Below, in pieces: positions 1 to 12,282 of a stretch of 64,000 nucleotides of DNA. Each line of letters starts with the position of its first letter. Within the stretch, counting starts at the first letter, position 1. Below the pieces are notes generated by a model. The model was not told the origin of the DNA, did no database searches, and saw nothing but the letters and a program-made list of their open reading frames with translations. Made by a program: the position numbers and the translations under genes. Source of the stretch: Rhipicephalus microplus (lineage: Eukaryota; Arthropoda; Arachnida; Ixodida; Ixodidae); assembly GCF_043290135.1 (NCBI RefSeq), contig NC_134705.1, forward strand, positions 60,043,771 through 60,107,770, written 5' to 3'.

Positions 1-499
1 AGGTCCACAAGTTTATTGGCCATCTACTGTTGATCAAAAGTTCTAAAGAAATTTTGAATTGCCAACTGCTTCTTTGCTCTATGTGCAGTCAGCACAAAGC
101 TCTCTATACCTGTTGCGAAGCATCGCTGTTAAATATGCATGTGCTTTGTTCAAAAAGTTTGTTTACTACCAAAGCCTTTTTCCTGAAGGCCTGAGGCACT
201 TACTTTTCATTTTTAGACTGTTAGAATAATAAAACCACACACATTTTTAAACAATAGTGGCAAACCAGCAGATATTTTTCGGTATTGAACTGCATAAAGT
301 ATTAATTAAGCGAATGATAGAGTTTGAATTAAGAGGCTTAAAAGTACATTGAAAGAATAAAGGGCGAACCAAAGAAAAGGAATTTTGTTTGAATTAACTA
401 AAAGTGTGAATTATCAGACTGAATAATCGCGAGTCTACTGTATCTTCAGTTGGACTTGCGACACTTTTCCACAAGAATAATACCACCATATTTACTTGA

Positions 500-2085
500 G
501 AAATGCTGACACCCCCCCCCCCCACCATATCAGCAAATATATGATTTTTTTTCCCCCTGAAGTAACTATCGGACCCCTGAAAATTGCAGCAAAAATGTCT
601 GCTCTTTTCAACACCTGATAATGATAGCGCTCGACAGCCTGGCGCCATATCTTAAGCATCATGTGCACTATGAACGGCAAAGGAACCAGAGTCTTCGAAG
701 AACGCTAACATCATCTTAATACATAAGAAAGGAGGTGACAATGACTTGAAAAATTACAGGCCGATCAGCTTGCTCTCTGTAGTATACAAGCTATTTACAA
801 AGGTAACTGCTAACAGAGTAAAAAAAACATTAGAATTCAATCAACCAAAGGAACAAGCAAGATTTCGATTAGGCTACTCAACAATCGACCACATTCATAC
901 TATCAATCAGGTAATAGAGAAATGCTCAGAATATAACCAACCACTATACATAGCCTTCATAGATTACAAGAAGGCGTTAGATTCAGTAGAAATATCAGCC
1001 GTCATGCAGACACTGCGGAATCAGGGCGTCAATGAAGTATATATTAACATCCTGGAAGAAATTTACAAGGGATCAACTGCTACCATAGTGCTTCATAAAG
1101 AAAGCAACAGAATACCAATCAAGAAGAGTGTAAGGCAGGGCGACGAAATCTCCCCAGTGCTATTTACCGCGTGCTTACAGGAGGTTTTCAGAAGCCTTGA
1201 ATGGGAACAGTTAAGGATAAGAGTTAATGGAGAGTACCTTAGTAACCTGCGCTTCACCGATGACATTGTATTGCTGAGTAACTCAGGGGATGAATTGCAA
1301 CTCATGATTACGGAGTTAGACACGGAGAGCAGAAAGGTGGGTCTTAAAATTAATATGCAGAAAACGAAAGTAATGTACAACAACCTCTGAAAAGAGCAGC
1401 GCTTCGAGATAGGTAATAGTGCACTTCAAATTGTAAAAGACTATGCCTACTTAGGGCAGGTAATAACCGCGGAGCCGAACCACGAGATCGAAGTAACTAG
1501 AAGAATAAGAATGGGGTGGACCACATTTGGCAAGCACTCTCAAATTATGACAGGTAGATTGCCACTATCCCTCAAGAGGAAGGTATATAACAGTTGTATC
1601 TTGCCGGTACTTAAATACGGAGCAGAAACCTGGAGACTTACAAAGAGGAGGATTCAGCTTAAATTGAGATCGACGCAGCGAGAAATGGAAAGAAAAATGG
1701 TAGGTGTATCCTTAAGAGACAAGAGAGCAGAGTGGATTAGGGAACAAACGGGTGTTAAGGATATCATAGTTGAAATCAAGAAGAGGAAACGGACATGGGC
1801 CGGGCATGTAGCGCATAGACAGGATAACCGCTGGTCATTAAGGGTAACTAACCGGATTCCCAGAGAAGGCAAGCGGGTTAGGGGGAGACAGAAGGTTAGG
1901 TGGGCAAATGAGATTAAGAAGTTTGCGGGTATAAATTGGCAGCAGCAAGCACAAGACCGGGTCAACTGGCGGAACATGGGAGAGGCCTTTTTCCTGTAGT
2001 GGACATAGTCAGGCTGATGATGATGATGCACTATGAACACACGAGTTTCCATCTAATCCAAGCCAAGCCAAAGTGGCAAGTGTGT
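500..2085 (-). mobile_element. MITE-like DNA element copy, split by a LINE insertion
   Basis: The flanks at about 500-675 and 2,039-2,085 match, in reverse orientation, consecutive parts of the 818-bp element at 7,643-8,460: the poly-C and CACC block, the stretch around the word for GATGATAGCGC, and the CAAGCCAAGCCAAAGTGG block. The two halves become contiguous once the LINE at 676-2,026 and one copy of its target-site duplication are removed. The element shows no coding capacity and is probably non-autonomous. The outer termini of this copy were not resolved. Confidence 0.6.
676..2026 (+). mobile_element. 5'-truncated RTE-like LINE (reverse transcriptase and C-terminal region)
   Basis: An ORF at about 746-1,387 encodes the reverse transcriptase core: a NYRPISLLS block, a DYKKALDS block, a VRQGDEISP block and LRFTDD in place of the usual F-A-D-D motif. 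A second frame (1,511-1,999) carries the C-terminal region (SCILPVLKYGAETW, then a basic stretch ending near a GHV motif). The same family occurs in both arms of the large inverted repeat at 29.4-33.3 kb and 50.1-56.5 kb, where the A in FADD is kept. The 3' end is a short ATG/TGA run, as expected for RTE-type elements. A stop near 1,388 and frame changes show it is dead. A 12-bp direct repeat, TGCACTATGAAC, at 664-675 and 2,027-2,038 is the target-site duplication. Confidence 0.85.
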
Positions 2086-2430
2086 TATGGTCCCTAGAAT
2101 ATACTGGCTATTCTACCGTCTCCGTGCCGTCCTCATGCAAGGCCGCGTCCGTGCCGCTGATAAATGCGCAGGGGGCGCTGCAGTATATCGTAGCGCGTTC
2201 GTGGGGCATTCGTGTAGGCTGCACGGACAGCAATTGGCGGCGCACCATTCCTTTTTTTTTTTTCTGTACTCCCGGATGAACTTCTCATTTTGTTTGTATT
2301 TGAGTGGGCGGACACTGCAGTCTTTAACCGACCAAACGTTATACCCAACGTTATTTCTCTTCGTGGCACTGATGCGATCACAGTGGCAGAACCAGCCACT
2401 CATTGAACAGGATGCGGTTGAATAAAGTCC
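2086..2430. repeat. Dispersed repeat with end shared at 4,650 in inverted orientation
   Basis: The word GGTCCCTAGAATATACTGGC near 2,091 recurs as its reverse complement near 4,649-4,670, in both cases followed or preceded by GC-rich sequence. This marks the edge of a dispersed element of unknown type. Short ORFs here have no recognisable domain. Confidence 0.4.
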
Positions 2431-2559
2431 AAAAGGGCAGAATATTAAATTTTAAAAGCTGCCATCATAGTATAAATCCTGTCAACTTGTTCTTACAAAC
2501 GTATGAATTATTTGTAAGCTTAGTTTTCCTGCCCGTACGTAAACATTTCTGAGAATGAA

Positions 2560-3440
2560 AACATCGTACCACATTTACTGCGCAAAGTCTCGGCCATCAC
2601 GGGAAATACATCAACAAGCCTCACTGTGAACACGGCACACGCTGAAGCGGCAGAGGAAGCGGCTACAGCACTGGCCCTCACACAGACCAATGCCACACAC
2701 GTGATTAGTGATTCGCAAACAGCAATTTTGCCAATGAACGCATCTCGCAAGAGGCGTTTCACATACTCCAACGACATCCCACACATCCAGGAGAGGTCGA
2801 TTTCGATAACTGAAGGCACCTGTTATGGATCCCGGCACATAGCGGACTGAGCACCCCCAACAAAGCGGCTCACCGCGTTGCTCGAGGCCTCACTCACCGA
2901 GCATCGCCTAAGGACGAGCCCCCGCGGGAAACTGCAGACATCTGGGCATGAGAGGATCGTATGACCAGGTTTCACGACGTCACCACACATTACCAGTTAC
3001 AAAGACGCATATACTCATCCCCTCACGAAAGGCTAAACAGAAGAACGCAAGCGGTACACTTCAGACAATTACAAACAGATTCATACAGAAACCCCAGACT
3101 CGTGCACACCATGTATCCAGACATATACACTACAAACAGATGCAAGTCATGTGGCGAGGTTGCCACCCTTAGTCACATGCTGTGGGAGTGTCAGGGCCTA
3201 GTAACAATTCGAACAGTGCCGATTCGTCTCGCTCATCCACCGCCAGCCTCCACTCGCGTTGGAAGGCCGCACTGCTCAGCTCGAACCTGACAGCACAACT
3301 CTGGGCTGTCCAGCATGCTGAGGAAGCCGCTTCAAGACAAGGTCTCTGAACCGCATCCGCGGTGGGTGCCCAGGCCCACTAAAAAAACGCCGGACTCGAA
3401 TTCTCTGGATTCGACAAATAAACTTTATGTTCTTCTTCTC
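2560..3440 (+). mobile_element. 3' fragment of an RNase H-bearing LINE (I-like)
   Basis: Frame 1 around 2,626-2,760 reads as an RNase H segment: an AHAEAAEEAATALAL helix (active-site Glu region) followed by VISDSQTAI (active-site Asp region). After stops, another frame (2,961-3,290) gives a C-terminal domain with a C-x2-C-x8-H-x4-C zinc knuckle (CKSCGEVATLSHMLWEC). LINEs of the I group carry RNase H after the reverse transcriptase and often end in such a knuckle. The copy ends with an AATAAACTTTATG tail near 3,435. Several stops and shifts mark it as inactive. Confidence 0.65.
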
Positions 3441-3445
3441 AGTGC

Positions 3446-4480
3446 GTCACAGAGAAAATAAAACGCAATGATATTTTCAGAATGAGAGGGGAAATTCATC
3501 ATACACATTAGTATGCTTCAGTTAAGGTTTTATTTTTTTTTTAAGCACAGTTGGCAAAGTTCATATTTCATTCAAATGACATTATTTGCGCCCAGACAAC
3601 ATAATGACGGGAGAAATAAGTTGTTCGTCAAACTTTAACATAAGAACAGTCGAACAAAATGCTATCAAAAGCATATGGGTATCATCTTCTTATGCCATCA
3701 GAAGCATAGTACTGCTCTTGTGATTCGTGTCATTCCTATTTTCTGCTTTCTTCCCCATGTGCATTCGTCCTTTAAAACTGTTGAAGGCTGCAGGAATGAC
3801 TGCGAAATAGGTGCAGAGTGGGCATTATTTGCAAAAACGGTGGATTTTTATTTAAATCTTTTCAGTCATACACAACACAACTGCACATGCTTTTTTCTTT
3901 ATCACTGTTTCACGTGCTCACGAAAGGCACATTCGAAGCACAATTAAAAAAGGCTTAACAAGGTGTGCCACTAAATGTCATCGATCGACCACTCAAACAC
4001 CTCCCTTGTCTCACACTGCAATTATTTCTTTGCTTTGCGACGTTCAATTTTATTCAAGTATAGGGACCTTTTAATTCATGCTGTACTTGCCCAACAAGAT
4101 ACTCAAAATCATTTTCGTTTCCTGAACAGTGAACACGCATGACAGGCACGCCCTGCGTTTCCCCTTTCTTTTAGTTCGGCTTATCGCGTTAAGGTTCTGA
4201 TACGAGTTTCCATTTCGCAAGTGCACACGTCATCATTAAATAATTAAAGAAGGTAGACACGCATAACAAAAAGATACGAGAGCTAAATTACCGAGACAGA
4301 GTCTAAGGTGTTTCTCCAACAAGCAACAGCAGTTTTGCTCCAGAAACCATAAACAAACTAGTTTATTTAACTGTTAGTCCTGGTTGGAAGCCGACTAAAA
4401 AGTGAAAAGGTAGGCTCCAAAGGCGTAAACACCACTACTAATTTGTACACAATGTCACCATTTGTAATATAAACACTGCA
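3446..4480. other. AT-rich stretch, no gene recognised
   Basis: Only short ORFs without recognisable domains are seen, and no splice-coupled reading frame with conserved motifs. PSMD4 is transcribed leftwards across this side of the window, so this could be intron or intergenic DNA. Confidence 0.4.
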
Positions 4481-4484
4481 GGAA

Positions 4485-4970
4485 TTTCACCTGGAAAGGC
4501 ATGCGAATGCTAAAGCGCAGTCGCGAACGACTGTGCCAGCCCGTTCGTAGGCGGGAGGGGCGCCTGCTCAAGGAACTTCGATCCCGTACAGCGCCACCAC
4601 CGCATGCATCACTGAGCGGCGGCGGCAGACAGGGGAGACGGCAGACTAGCCAGTATATTCTAGGGACCATAAGTGCGTGTTGTGTCCGTTCTGTGGTTAC
4701 GCTATGGGGCGATACGGAAGTTACACAGCTGCTTGCAAGTTGAAAATTATTTATCATGCACTAAACAACTGCAACAGGGCCACCAGAAGGCACTTGAGAG
4801 TGAACAAGTTATGTGTTCGCTACGGGTGACGGCAGCACGAGCAGCTGAAAGCCACCAAGACTCGTTGGGTCTTTCATGTGCCCAAGACTGGAATGGATGG
4901 TAAAACTTCACTTTGTCAGAAGACAACTGCGGACAATTCGTGTTAGATGGCTATCAGCCCTAGGTTGATG
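4485..4970. repeat. Fragments of MITE-related dispersed repeats
   Basis: The part at 4,740-4,960 matches, in reverse orientation, the internal part of the element at about 8,000-8,220, including the segments around GTGACGACACC/GGTGACGGCAGC and the CCACCAAGACTC word. The part at 4,640-4,680 is the inverted copy of the sequence at 2,086-2,112. This looks like a rearranged, diverged relative of the 7.6-8.5 kb MITE. Confidence 0.5.
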
Positions 4971-7270
4971 TCGCACGCTAACTTTTCATCGGCTTCCGTT
5001 GAGTGACGAACTAACGCTAGGCCTGCAAGCCTTGCGTATGGCATTTATTCACCATTAGCTTGCGGCTATTGTGTCTAATGGAAGTTCAATGGAAGTTCTC
5101 AGATGCCTGCAATGAAAACTGGGAGTAGCATTTAAAGAGCTGCTGAAATTTGAAAAATACAAGTAAGAAGGAATCTGTAAGGTCGGAACAACTACCTCAA
5201 TTCCATAGATGAATCACAAATGCCTGCGTGTAACTTTTGTTTATGAACTCTTATATGAATGTGGCGCTCAAAAATAATCACAGATTGAAGAACACAATCT
5301 CAAGAAACAGAAATGAGAAATTTAGCTGAAGCTACCCTATGCTACCCTTGAAATGTGAGCTACCAGCAATAAGTGCGTGGCAGAGGACATTTGCTGTTGC
5401 ATCGCCAATAATAAAAATAGTAATAATAATAACAATAAAAGACACGACATACCCCGGCAAGCCTCTAATGATGGCAGTTCTAGCCTAAGCAGAAAGCCTT
5501 CAAGCCAAGCCGAAATCGTGGCCAAAACAAACATGCACAAATTTACCTACATGAGTGATGTTATGGTTCGAAAGTCAGATATGCTGTGTGATATGTAAAA
5601 GCAACAGACATCCAAACAGTTTATGTACCAATATGGAAGCTAGGAAATGCTATAGTCGACATGAAGGATGAGAGGTTGAGCCGAAATTTCCCCGGTTTTG
5701 TTTACACCATAGCTCTCACGATTGTGACAACCAGTACAATGGTGTAAACCGGCGATTTCAAGAAGAGTTAAACGACATGAACATGATGTCACAAAACGAC
5801 ACGTGGCCTCGAATGCCCTCTTTAAACATGTGGAACCTAGAAGCCACCAAATTGACTGGTCAAGCGCACATGTTCCGCGGGGAGGAGAAAAAAAAAATCT
5901 AGCACCATCCCTGCACGTGGAATCCCTGCACATACAGACAACTGCCCGTATGCTGAACAGGAGTGATGAAACACTTGCGACAATGTACTCTCACGGTTTA
6001 AGTCGCATACTTAAGCGTAGTTGTTAAAGCGACACTTAAGAGAAACAGTGACAGTAAGAGAAACAGTGACAGACAAAATGCACTCTGAGAACTCTAATGC
6101 TTTATTTTTCACTATCATAAGGAGAAAATAAAGGCTGAAGTTTCATTTTTAAATTTTGTGCTGAAATTGCAGGTAAAGACATATTTCAAAATAAATTTTT
6201 TTGCATTTTCGTGACATTGGCTTCAGGAAATTTTCTGAAACTTTGTATGCTAGACCTATGGCACCTACAGATGACAATGTACTTCACTTTTATCGAGTAG
6301 AAGTTTCGTAGAACCCAATAGACGCCTTCAAAATTTGTGACATCCCGGCGTTTGCTACAGAAATCGGAAGGCGGTGTCTCCACCTGCATTTTAGTTTTGC
6401 GCGCTCTCTCGCTTACCAAATGTCATGTTGCAGTAAGAGTGGTGTTTTAGGCATTGTGAAATTGTACTTCATACCCAAAAAAATAGTTTTGCTCTTTAGT
6501 GACCCTTTGAATACACAGAGTCTACTTTATGGCTTTTATTGTGAACAAGGCTGCCACATGAGGTGCGGAAATGTCAGTAAATCTGTTCTTTTGGTTAATG
6601 TTTCCTTTCGCGTGTGCACGACTAAGCAAGAGTTATGTACTGCCTTTTCTTCCCACTTCTTCTAGCTGTTCACCGTAGTCAGTTCAAGGTGCGACTTTTT
6701 AAGCTTTGATCAATGGTAATGCTAATTTTCACGACGGACGCAGAGACAGCAGTCAGTTTCCGTGACCTGGCCAGATTTTTCAGAAATACCCCGACTTTTC
6801 CAGGTTGGTAGACAGCCTTGCGGTTTTGCAGCAGTGGTTACGGCAAACGTAAGTTCTGTTTTTAATCCGTGTGTACTGGCTGAACCCATTCCCCCAGAGC
6901 TAGATCGTTATATATTATTGCACATATCCTGGTTTAGTTAGCAGTGGTTGCAGCAGGCAACATTGCTTTGAATTGAGTGTTGGATGCACGAAAATTTTAT
7001 CGTTGCCATACATGATCGCATTTTTAGCGACTGTGGTTTCATCCACAGCGATTGTGGCAAACAACCACTGCTCCGACTATGTGTACTTAGGTCGCGGGCA
7101 TACTTCCCAAGCTTTCAGAGCAGGTTTCTGTTGGCTGTCGCTATTTGGTTTCGATACCAGAGTTACACCACCCACCGAAATGCTGAAAAGTGTTCGGGAT
7201 ATTCCAATTTTAGCACACAGAATGCAGTAAAACTTGGCATGGAATTTCATGCATCTGTATCAGCCAGTTT
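4971..7270. other. No recognisable gene; probable intergenic or intronic DNA
   Basis: Both strands were read for UIM-type exons of PSMD4 and for other conserved domains. None was found. Short ORFs (for example 5,640-5,933 minus) show no motif. Confidence 0.4.
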
Positions 7271-7274
7271 GATT

Positions 7275-7415
7275 AATACGTGGGGTTTAAGGTCTCAAAA
7301 CCACCATATGATTATGAGAGATGTTGTAGTGAAGAGCTCCGGAAATTTCGACCACCTGGAGTTTTGTAACGCGCACCCAAATCTAAGCACAAGGGCCTAC
7401 TGCACACGGGCTTAC
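7275..7415 (-). mobile_element. SINE body fragment (tick Ruka-like), reverse orientation
   Basis: Read on the minus strand the segment contains the body seen in the intact SINE at 48,413-48,660: GATTTGGGTGC, the CAGGTGGTC-AAATTTCCGGAGC block, CTCATAATCATATGGTGG and the GTTAAACCCCAC-like end. The tRNA-like head is missing. Confidence 0.65.
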
Positions 7416-7642
7416 AGCCAGTTTGTATCGCAGATTTTACTTCATATGGTATACAACAAAAATGCACACAAAAGAAAAACAATACCCAATTGTAATATCT
7501 TCTTTAATGCATACTGTGACCACTTATGAAGTCACAGCTATCTAATAATAGGCCTGTGCTCTTTGCCATGATTTCTATCAGCAGTAGATCTGGCCAGCGC
7601 CACTTACGCTAATTCCGTCGGCAGCGATGCGACTTCATTGTG

Positions 7643-8460
7643 TACCGTATTTACTCGCATAATCCTCGCACTTTTTTTGGGGGGGAAAACTGATGCAAAG
7701 TATGGGGATGCGAGAATCATGCGGGGAAAACTTTCCACGAAAACGTACAGAGCGAAAAAGAAAACGCAGTGGTCGTAAATCGGTCAGGGTTTCTCACACC
7801 AGCAACTAACAGCAGGCTTTGAGAAGTACTAATTAAAACTTACCTCTACAATAAAAGCACAGGTTCAACACAAGGCAAGATTTGTTTGAGACACAAAAAA
7901 AGCAAGCAAATAGTCAAGAATTAGAATATCGTATGCAAAGTTTGTGGGCATTGCTGGCGTAGCGATAGCGCTTGTCGCTCAACAGGAGCCCTCAAAAGGT
8001 AAGCGTAGGACATCAATATCGGGCTAGTGGCTATTTAACAAAATTGTCCGCAGTTTCCTTCAGCAGAAATAAAGTTTACCATCAATCCCAATTTTAGGCA
8101 CACGGCAGGCCCAATGAGTCTTGGTGGCTTTCAGGTGTCGTCACCAGTAGCGAACACAAAACTCTTAGACTCTGAAGGGCCTACCGGCGGCGCTGTTGTT
8201 TAGTGCATGATCTATCACTTTCAACTTGAAAAAACGCCGCAATGCACACTTGCCACTTTGGCTTGGCTTGAATCTCCGTGCAATAATAGTATGCTTGATG
8301 CTTAGAAGATGGCGCGCGCTATCATCATCAGTGGCTGGAACGAGCAGCCAACATTATTGCGGCAGTTTACGGGGGTGCGACAATTACTCAAGGAAAAAAA
8401 GAAATCATATTTTTGTTGGGCGATGTGGGGGGTGCGAGAACTACGCGAGTAAATACGGTA
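7643..8460. mobile_element. 818-bp MITE with terminal inverted repeats
   Basis: The left end TACCGTATTTACTCGC is repeated inverted at the right end (GCGAGTAAATACGGTA at 8,445-8,460). The ends are flanked by, or begin with, TA, which would fit a TA target-site duplication of the Tc1/mariner type, though this is not proven. There is no transposase ORF. Related fragments lie at 500-2,085 and 4,740-4,960. Confidence 0.7.
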
Positions 8461-9175
8461 ATTAAAATACTAAATGTGTCGATATCAACGCTTCGACTTG
8501 CACTAAAACTATCCCGAGCCATCAGTTTATGCAAAAGCATTCAAGGGTCCTTTTATTGTGCATCTAATCTAGGTCCATGGGCTTCTAGCATTTTGATACT
8601 TTTGAAAAGACACCACCTACTTATGATTCAGCAGCGAAGTGCTGTAGCCAGTGTACCACTGCAGAGGCTAGGATACTATCTGCTGAAGTCTCAGGTATAA
8701 GAAAACATGTCAAGTTATTTGTAATAATAGGAAAACGAAAACTGTGTGGTGCACATTTTACACATCTATAAGAGCTGCATGCTCTTGCAAAAAGTTCCTG
8801 CACCCAAAAAAGTAAGGCTAGCATTCGTTTTCGGCCATCATTTACACCTCAACTACTTTTTGACACAAGATAAACGAATACAGAGACTAAACATACCAGA
8901 CTTTCCATTTAGCATTCTATATTTAATGCAGGTGTTGGGGTGCACATAGAAGTTTGGCAAGGAAAACTGACAGCCCAAACAATTGAAACAAAGGATCAAA
9001 GCAAGTGTGAACAAAATGGTTAACACATGCTTTCAACCCAAATGTAGTATACGACTGGCTACTGATGCATAACTTCACCAGATCTACACACTCAGGTTCA
9101 TACACAGCATCTTTGACTGCTTACTATCCACATGCCAATACTACAAAGATTGTGACTCTTGACATTGGTGCTTAC

Positions 9176-12100
9176 CAGGGCTAGTTCTGGGTCCTCATTT
9201 GGATCAACACCAAATTCAAAGCCACCGACACCTAATCCAATGCCACCTGTACCGTCCTCGCCTTGAATCACCGGAGAGCTAATGAGTGCGTCGGACAAGT
9301 GAGTTTGGTGGCCCGGTGGTACAGTCACTAGGTGGGAACTGCAGAAAACATACATGTCCACAATACTTTAATAGGGCTCTGTTGCAATACAAGATACACT
9401 AGCAGCTACGAAGAAAAGGTTGCCTATATGTAAGCTTGCCTCATAGTCAATTCCCGCAATACAGTATAACCCCCGTATTCAGAAACGCTCCTTGGCTTGA
9501 AACCGCCTTCAATGCAGTGTGTTTGAAGCGCGTCTGGGCATTTGTGCTGCCTTGGCACCGCCTAAAGACAGAGCGTTCGAAACGCGTTTGCGCTGCATTG
9601 AATTCGGCGGCAAGTCAAGTTCAAGTCAAGCAGTATTTCTCAATACGGGGGTAAGTCTTAGGCTCCAATTATAGGCTTTCCAGATGTTAAGAATACTGAA
9701 TTGTATTCTGAGGTACTAATACTCTTGCACAAAAGTAGAGAGAGAGATAAGGTGATACGGTAGTTTTTAATGTATGTACTAATGAGTTGTCATATAGAGT
9801 GATTTGTTAAACTGTCGGCATGTGGAATATCTTATAAACATGGCATAATGTCTCAAACAAACAGGTTGTCTGGCAGTAGAGATAACATTGAAGGGAAATG
9901 CAAGCACACTGGGCTTACAACAGAGTCAACTCACCTTATGGTTAAGTTACTTCCTTCTTGGGCATCCCTCAGAACTTGGGTACAATGGCTCAAGGGGCTA
10001 GAGTTCCCATAGTTTAAACCAACTGATACAACACTATTACCATGCTACATCATCAGGCATAAAACAATAACATTAAAGTTTATTTATGTTTCTATAGACA
10101 GATGTGGTTTAAGGTGATGCTGAAAGTAAATAGCAATTAAGTCTGCCTTGTTAGATCAATACTCCAGAACATTTGTAACATCAATATTATCAGCAGCAGT
10201 GCCTTCGTAAACGAAATATTGAAGTCAATCTTAGACACAAAATGTGAAATGTAACTATAGCATGAAATCTAATACTGACCTAATGATGCAGCCACGCCTC
10301 AGTAGGGTTCTCACTAGTGCTCATAACAAAAAGGTTATTGCAGCACATTTTAGGAAAATAAAATGTTAATATGCATCTATATTTGATTCTCAAACTAACT
10401 AGGTTTTTCATATTAACGTAAATTGTGCACAAACTTATATCCCAGTGGCAATTTCCTTCTAAATCATAGCCACAAATTTTAAAAGCTACGCTTTTGGATA
10501 CCACGAGCACCAATTTGAGTAGTGGGAGCCCAGAACACACAAACCCTGCCAAGTTTAAGATAGCATTTTTTTCATAATGGGGTGACACAGACCATCAAAA
10601 TGTTCACACCAGTACACTTCAGTAACTTTGTTAACATGTACCACTGAACTGCTTTCCTTGATCACAATGGCTTGCTTTAAGGCTGTGCCTTTACGCCTCA
10701 GGCAAGGAACCATAGTGCAGCTTATTGGGCAATGATGGCATACATCATTCTTTTGGCATGGGGGATAATTTGGAGTGTGGCAAGGGGTATTAATCATTTT
10801 AAAATTAGTAATTTTGCACAGCACAGGTGTAACAAGCTCATCTAGCACATGTATAGTAGTAGTGCAAAAAATATTATGAATACAAAGCTACTATCACATG
10901 GCAATTCTATTAAACACAAGGTATAGCCACAAAAATAGTGTGGCTATTCGCAAGTCATCCCTTGCAGCAGTTTACGTTATTTGTGCTGCCTTGAATACTT
11001 TTTCATAAAACATTTTAGCATGTTTATTAACTCATCACTGGTCGAATCAAACCTTCAAAAACCCAGCATTTTTCCAAAATAATTGAACCTACAGTAACAG
11101 CACATACCCACTGCCATCTTTTCCATTCAGCGTGTTGATGAATGTTGCCAGCTTCTCTGTGTTGATGTTCTATACAGCAGAGAAGAAAACGGAACTGAAA
11201 AGCATCGTCAAAGGCGAAAGAGGCACCGAAATATAGTTACTTACGTCTTCCCCAAAGTTTACAATGTCTACATTCACTTTTTCTTTTTTCAACCGTTTGG
11301 CGAGCTTGGTGAGCTGAAAGAGGATCCGTTACTGAAAAACATGGGCGCGAGACAAAACATGCACTCACCTCTTTCGAATCGGTCTCAATGGGACTACCAA
11401 CAAACACTACAATACGCATTTTGTGGTTCTTGCCTTGGCGATGCTTGAGAACGAGCTGCAAATAAGCGAGCAAGTTCACTCTTCCCGCAAGCAGACAAGC
11501 CGCCTCGTGAAAGAAAAGATCGTCATGAAGTTGAAACATACGTGTGCAATACGAATGGCTGTCAGGAAATTGATATCTCCTTTCGGCTGGACTTGATGAA
11601 GCTTCGACAACAAACGTCCAACATCAGTAGTAAGCGTTGCCAATACTTCGGAACTGCGTAGTTAAATGAAACGGCACTTAAGAATCGTAGACAACGTTTT
11701 AATAATGTGTGGTTTTACGTCCCAAATACACGATATTATTATGAGAGACGCCGCAGTGCACGGGCCTCTACTATTTCCATCGAAATGCGACCTGCGACCT
11801 TTGGGCCAGCAGCCGGGCACTCTAGCCACTGATCCAACAAGGCGGCGAAGGCGACGTTTTCTTTTGTACTTTAGACGACTATGAAACACGTGTTTACCTT
11901 GCTAGTGTCAGCAAGCCAACGTTATTCTCCGGGTTTGATCGCGTCTTGGAGTGGCACACCAAACTAACAGCTTCCTGTTGCGCTTGTAGACGCGTTGGTA
12001 TGAAGTCGCCATTCCGCATGTACTCACTATTGTCCACACTGAAACACAAGAATCGAAAAGGCAGGCAGAAACCACGCTGTATTTTCCGGACATTTCCCAG

Positions 12101-12282
12101 CAAAACGAGAATGCTAAGCCTCGCACTCAAAGTGCCAAGTCATATCAGCGTTCCGAAGACTAGTACCAAAAAGCAACAACGGTAGAAGAGATTTCTACGC
12201 CACAAAACAATGACAACAGGAAGATCGCGACGAACCACGCAGCCACCGCTACTCACCAAACGACTGTACTTTCGAGGACCAT
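9176..12282 (-). CDS. PSMD4: 26S proteasome regulatory subunit 4 (Rpn10/S5a), first seven coding exons
   Basis: Rpn10 is the ubiquitin receptor at the lid-base interface of the 26S proteasome. Seven minus-strand exons with GT-AG borders fit the family protein in order: 12,282-12,257 (MVLESTVV start), 12,038-11,898 ([12 protein letters not shown]), 11,653-11,542 ([15 protein letters not shown]), 11,455-11,369 ([20 protein letters not shown]), 11,313-11,245 ([20 protein letters not shown]), 11,169-11,108 ([12 protein letters not shown]) and 9,338-9,176 (SHLVTVPPG through [15 protein letters not shown]). Phases join cleanly and total 660 nt, or 220 residues, covering the N-terminal von Willebrand A domain and the linker up to the first ubiquitin-interacting motif. 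The UIM and C-terminal exons are not found in 1-9,175, so the 3' part probably lies outside the window. The 1.77-kb intron between exons 6 and 7 holds a MITE; a SINE sits in the intron between exons 2 and 3. Confidence 0.95.
9467..9654. mobile_element. 182-bp MITE inside a PSMD4 intron, TAA target duplication
   Basis: The element at 9,470-9,651 begins CCCCCGTATTCAGAAA and ends with the near-inverse TTTCTCAATACGGGGG. The inner arms remain partly complementary (CTTGGCTTGAA and TTCAAGTCAAG). It is flanked on both sides by TAA. A 3-bp TWA-type duplication is characteristic of PIF/Harbinger elements, so a Harbinger-type MITE is the best guess. It is intronic in PSMD4. Confidence 0.65.
11695..11860 (-). 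mobile_element. tRNA-derived SINE in the second PSMD4 intron, reverse orientation
   Basis: Read on the minus strand the element runs from a tRNA-like head (ATCAGTGGCTAGAGTGCC, box A-like, then an AGGTCGCAGGTCGC box B-like part) through the CATTTCGATGG and GGCGTCTCTCATAAT body blocks to a GTAAAACCACACATTATT end. It matches the SINEs at 38,759 and 48,413 and lies between exons 2 and 3 of PSMD4, in the same orientation as the gene. Confidence 0.7.
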
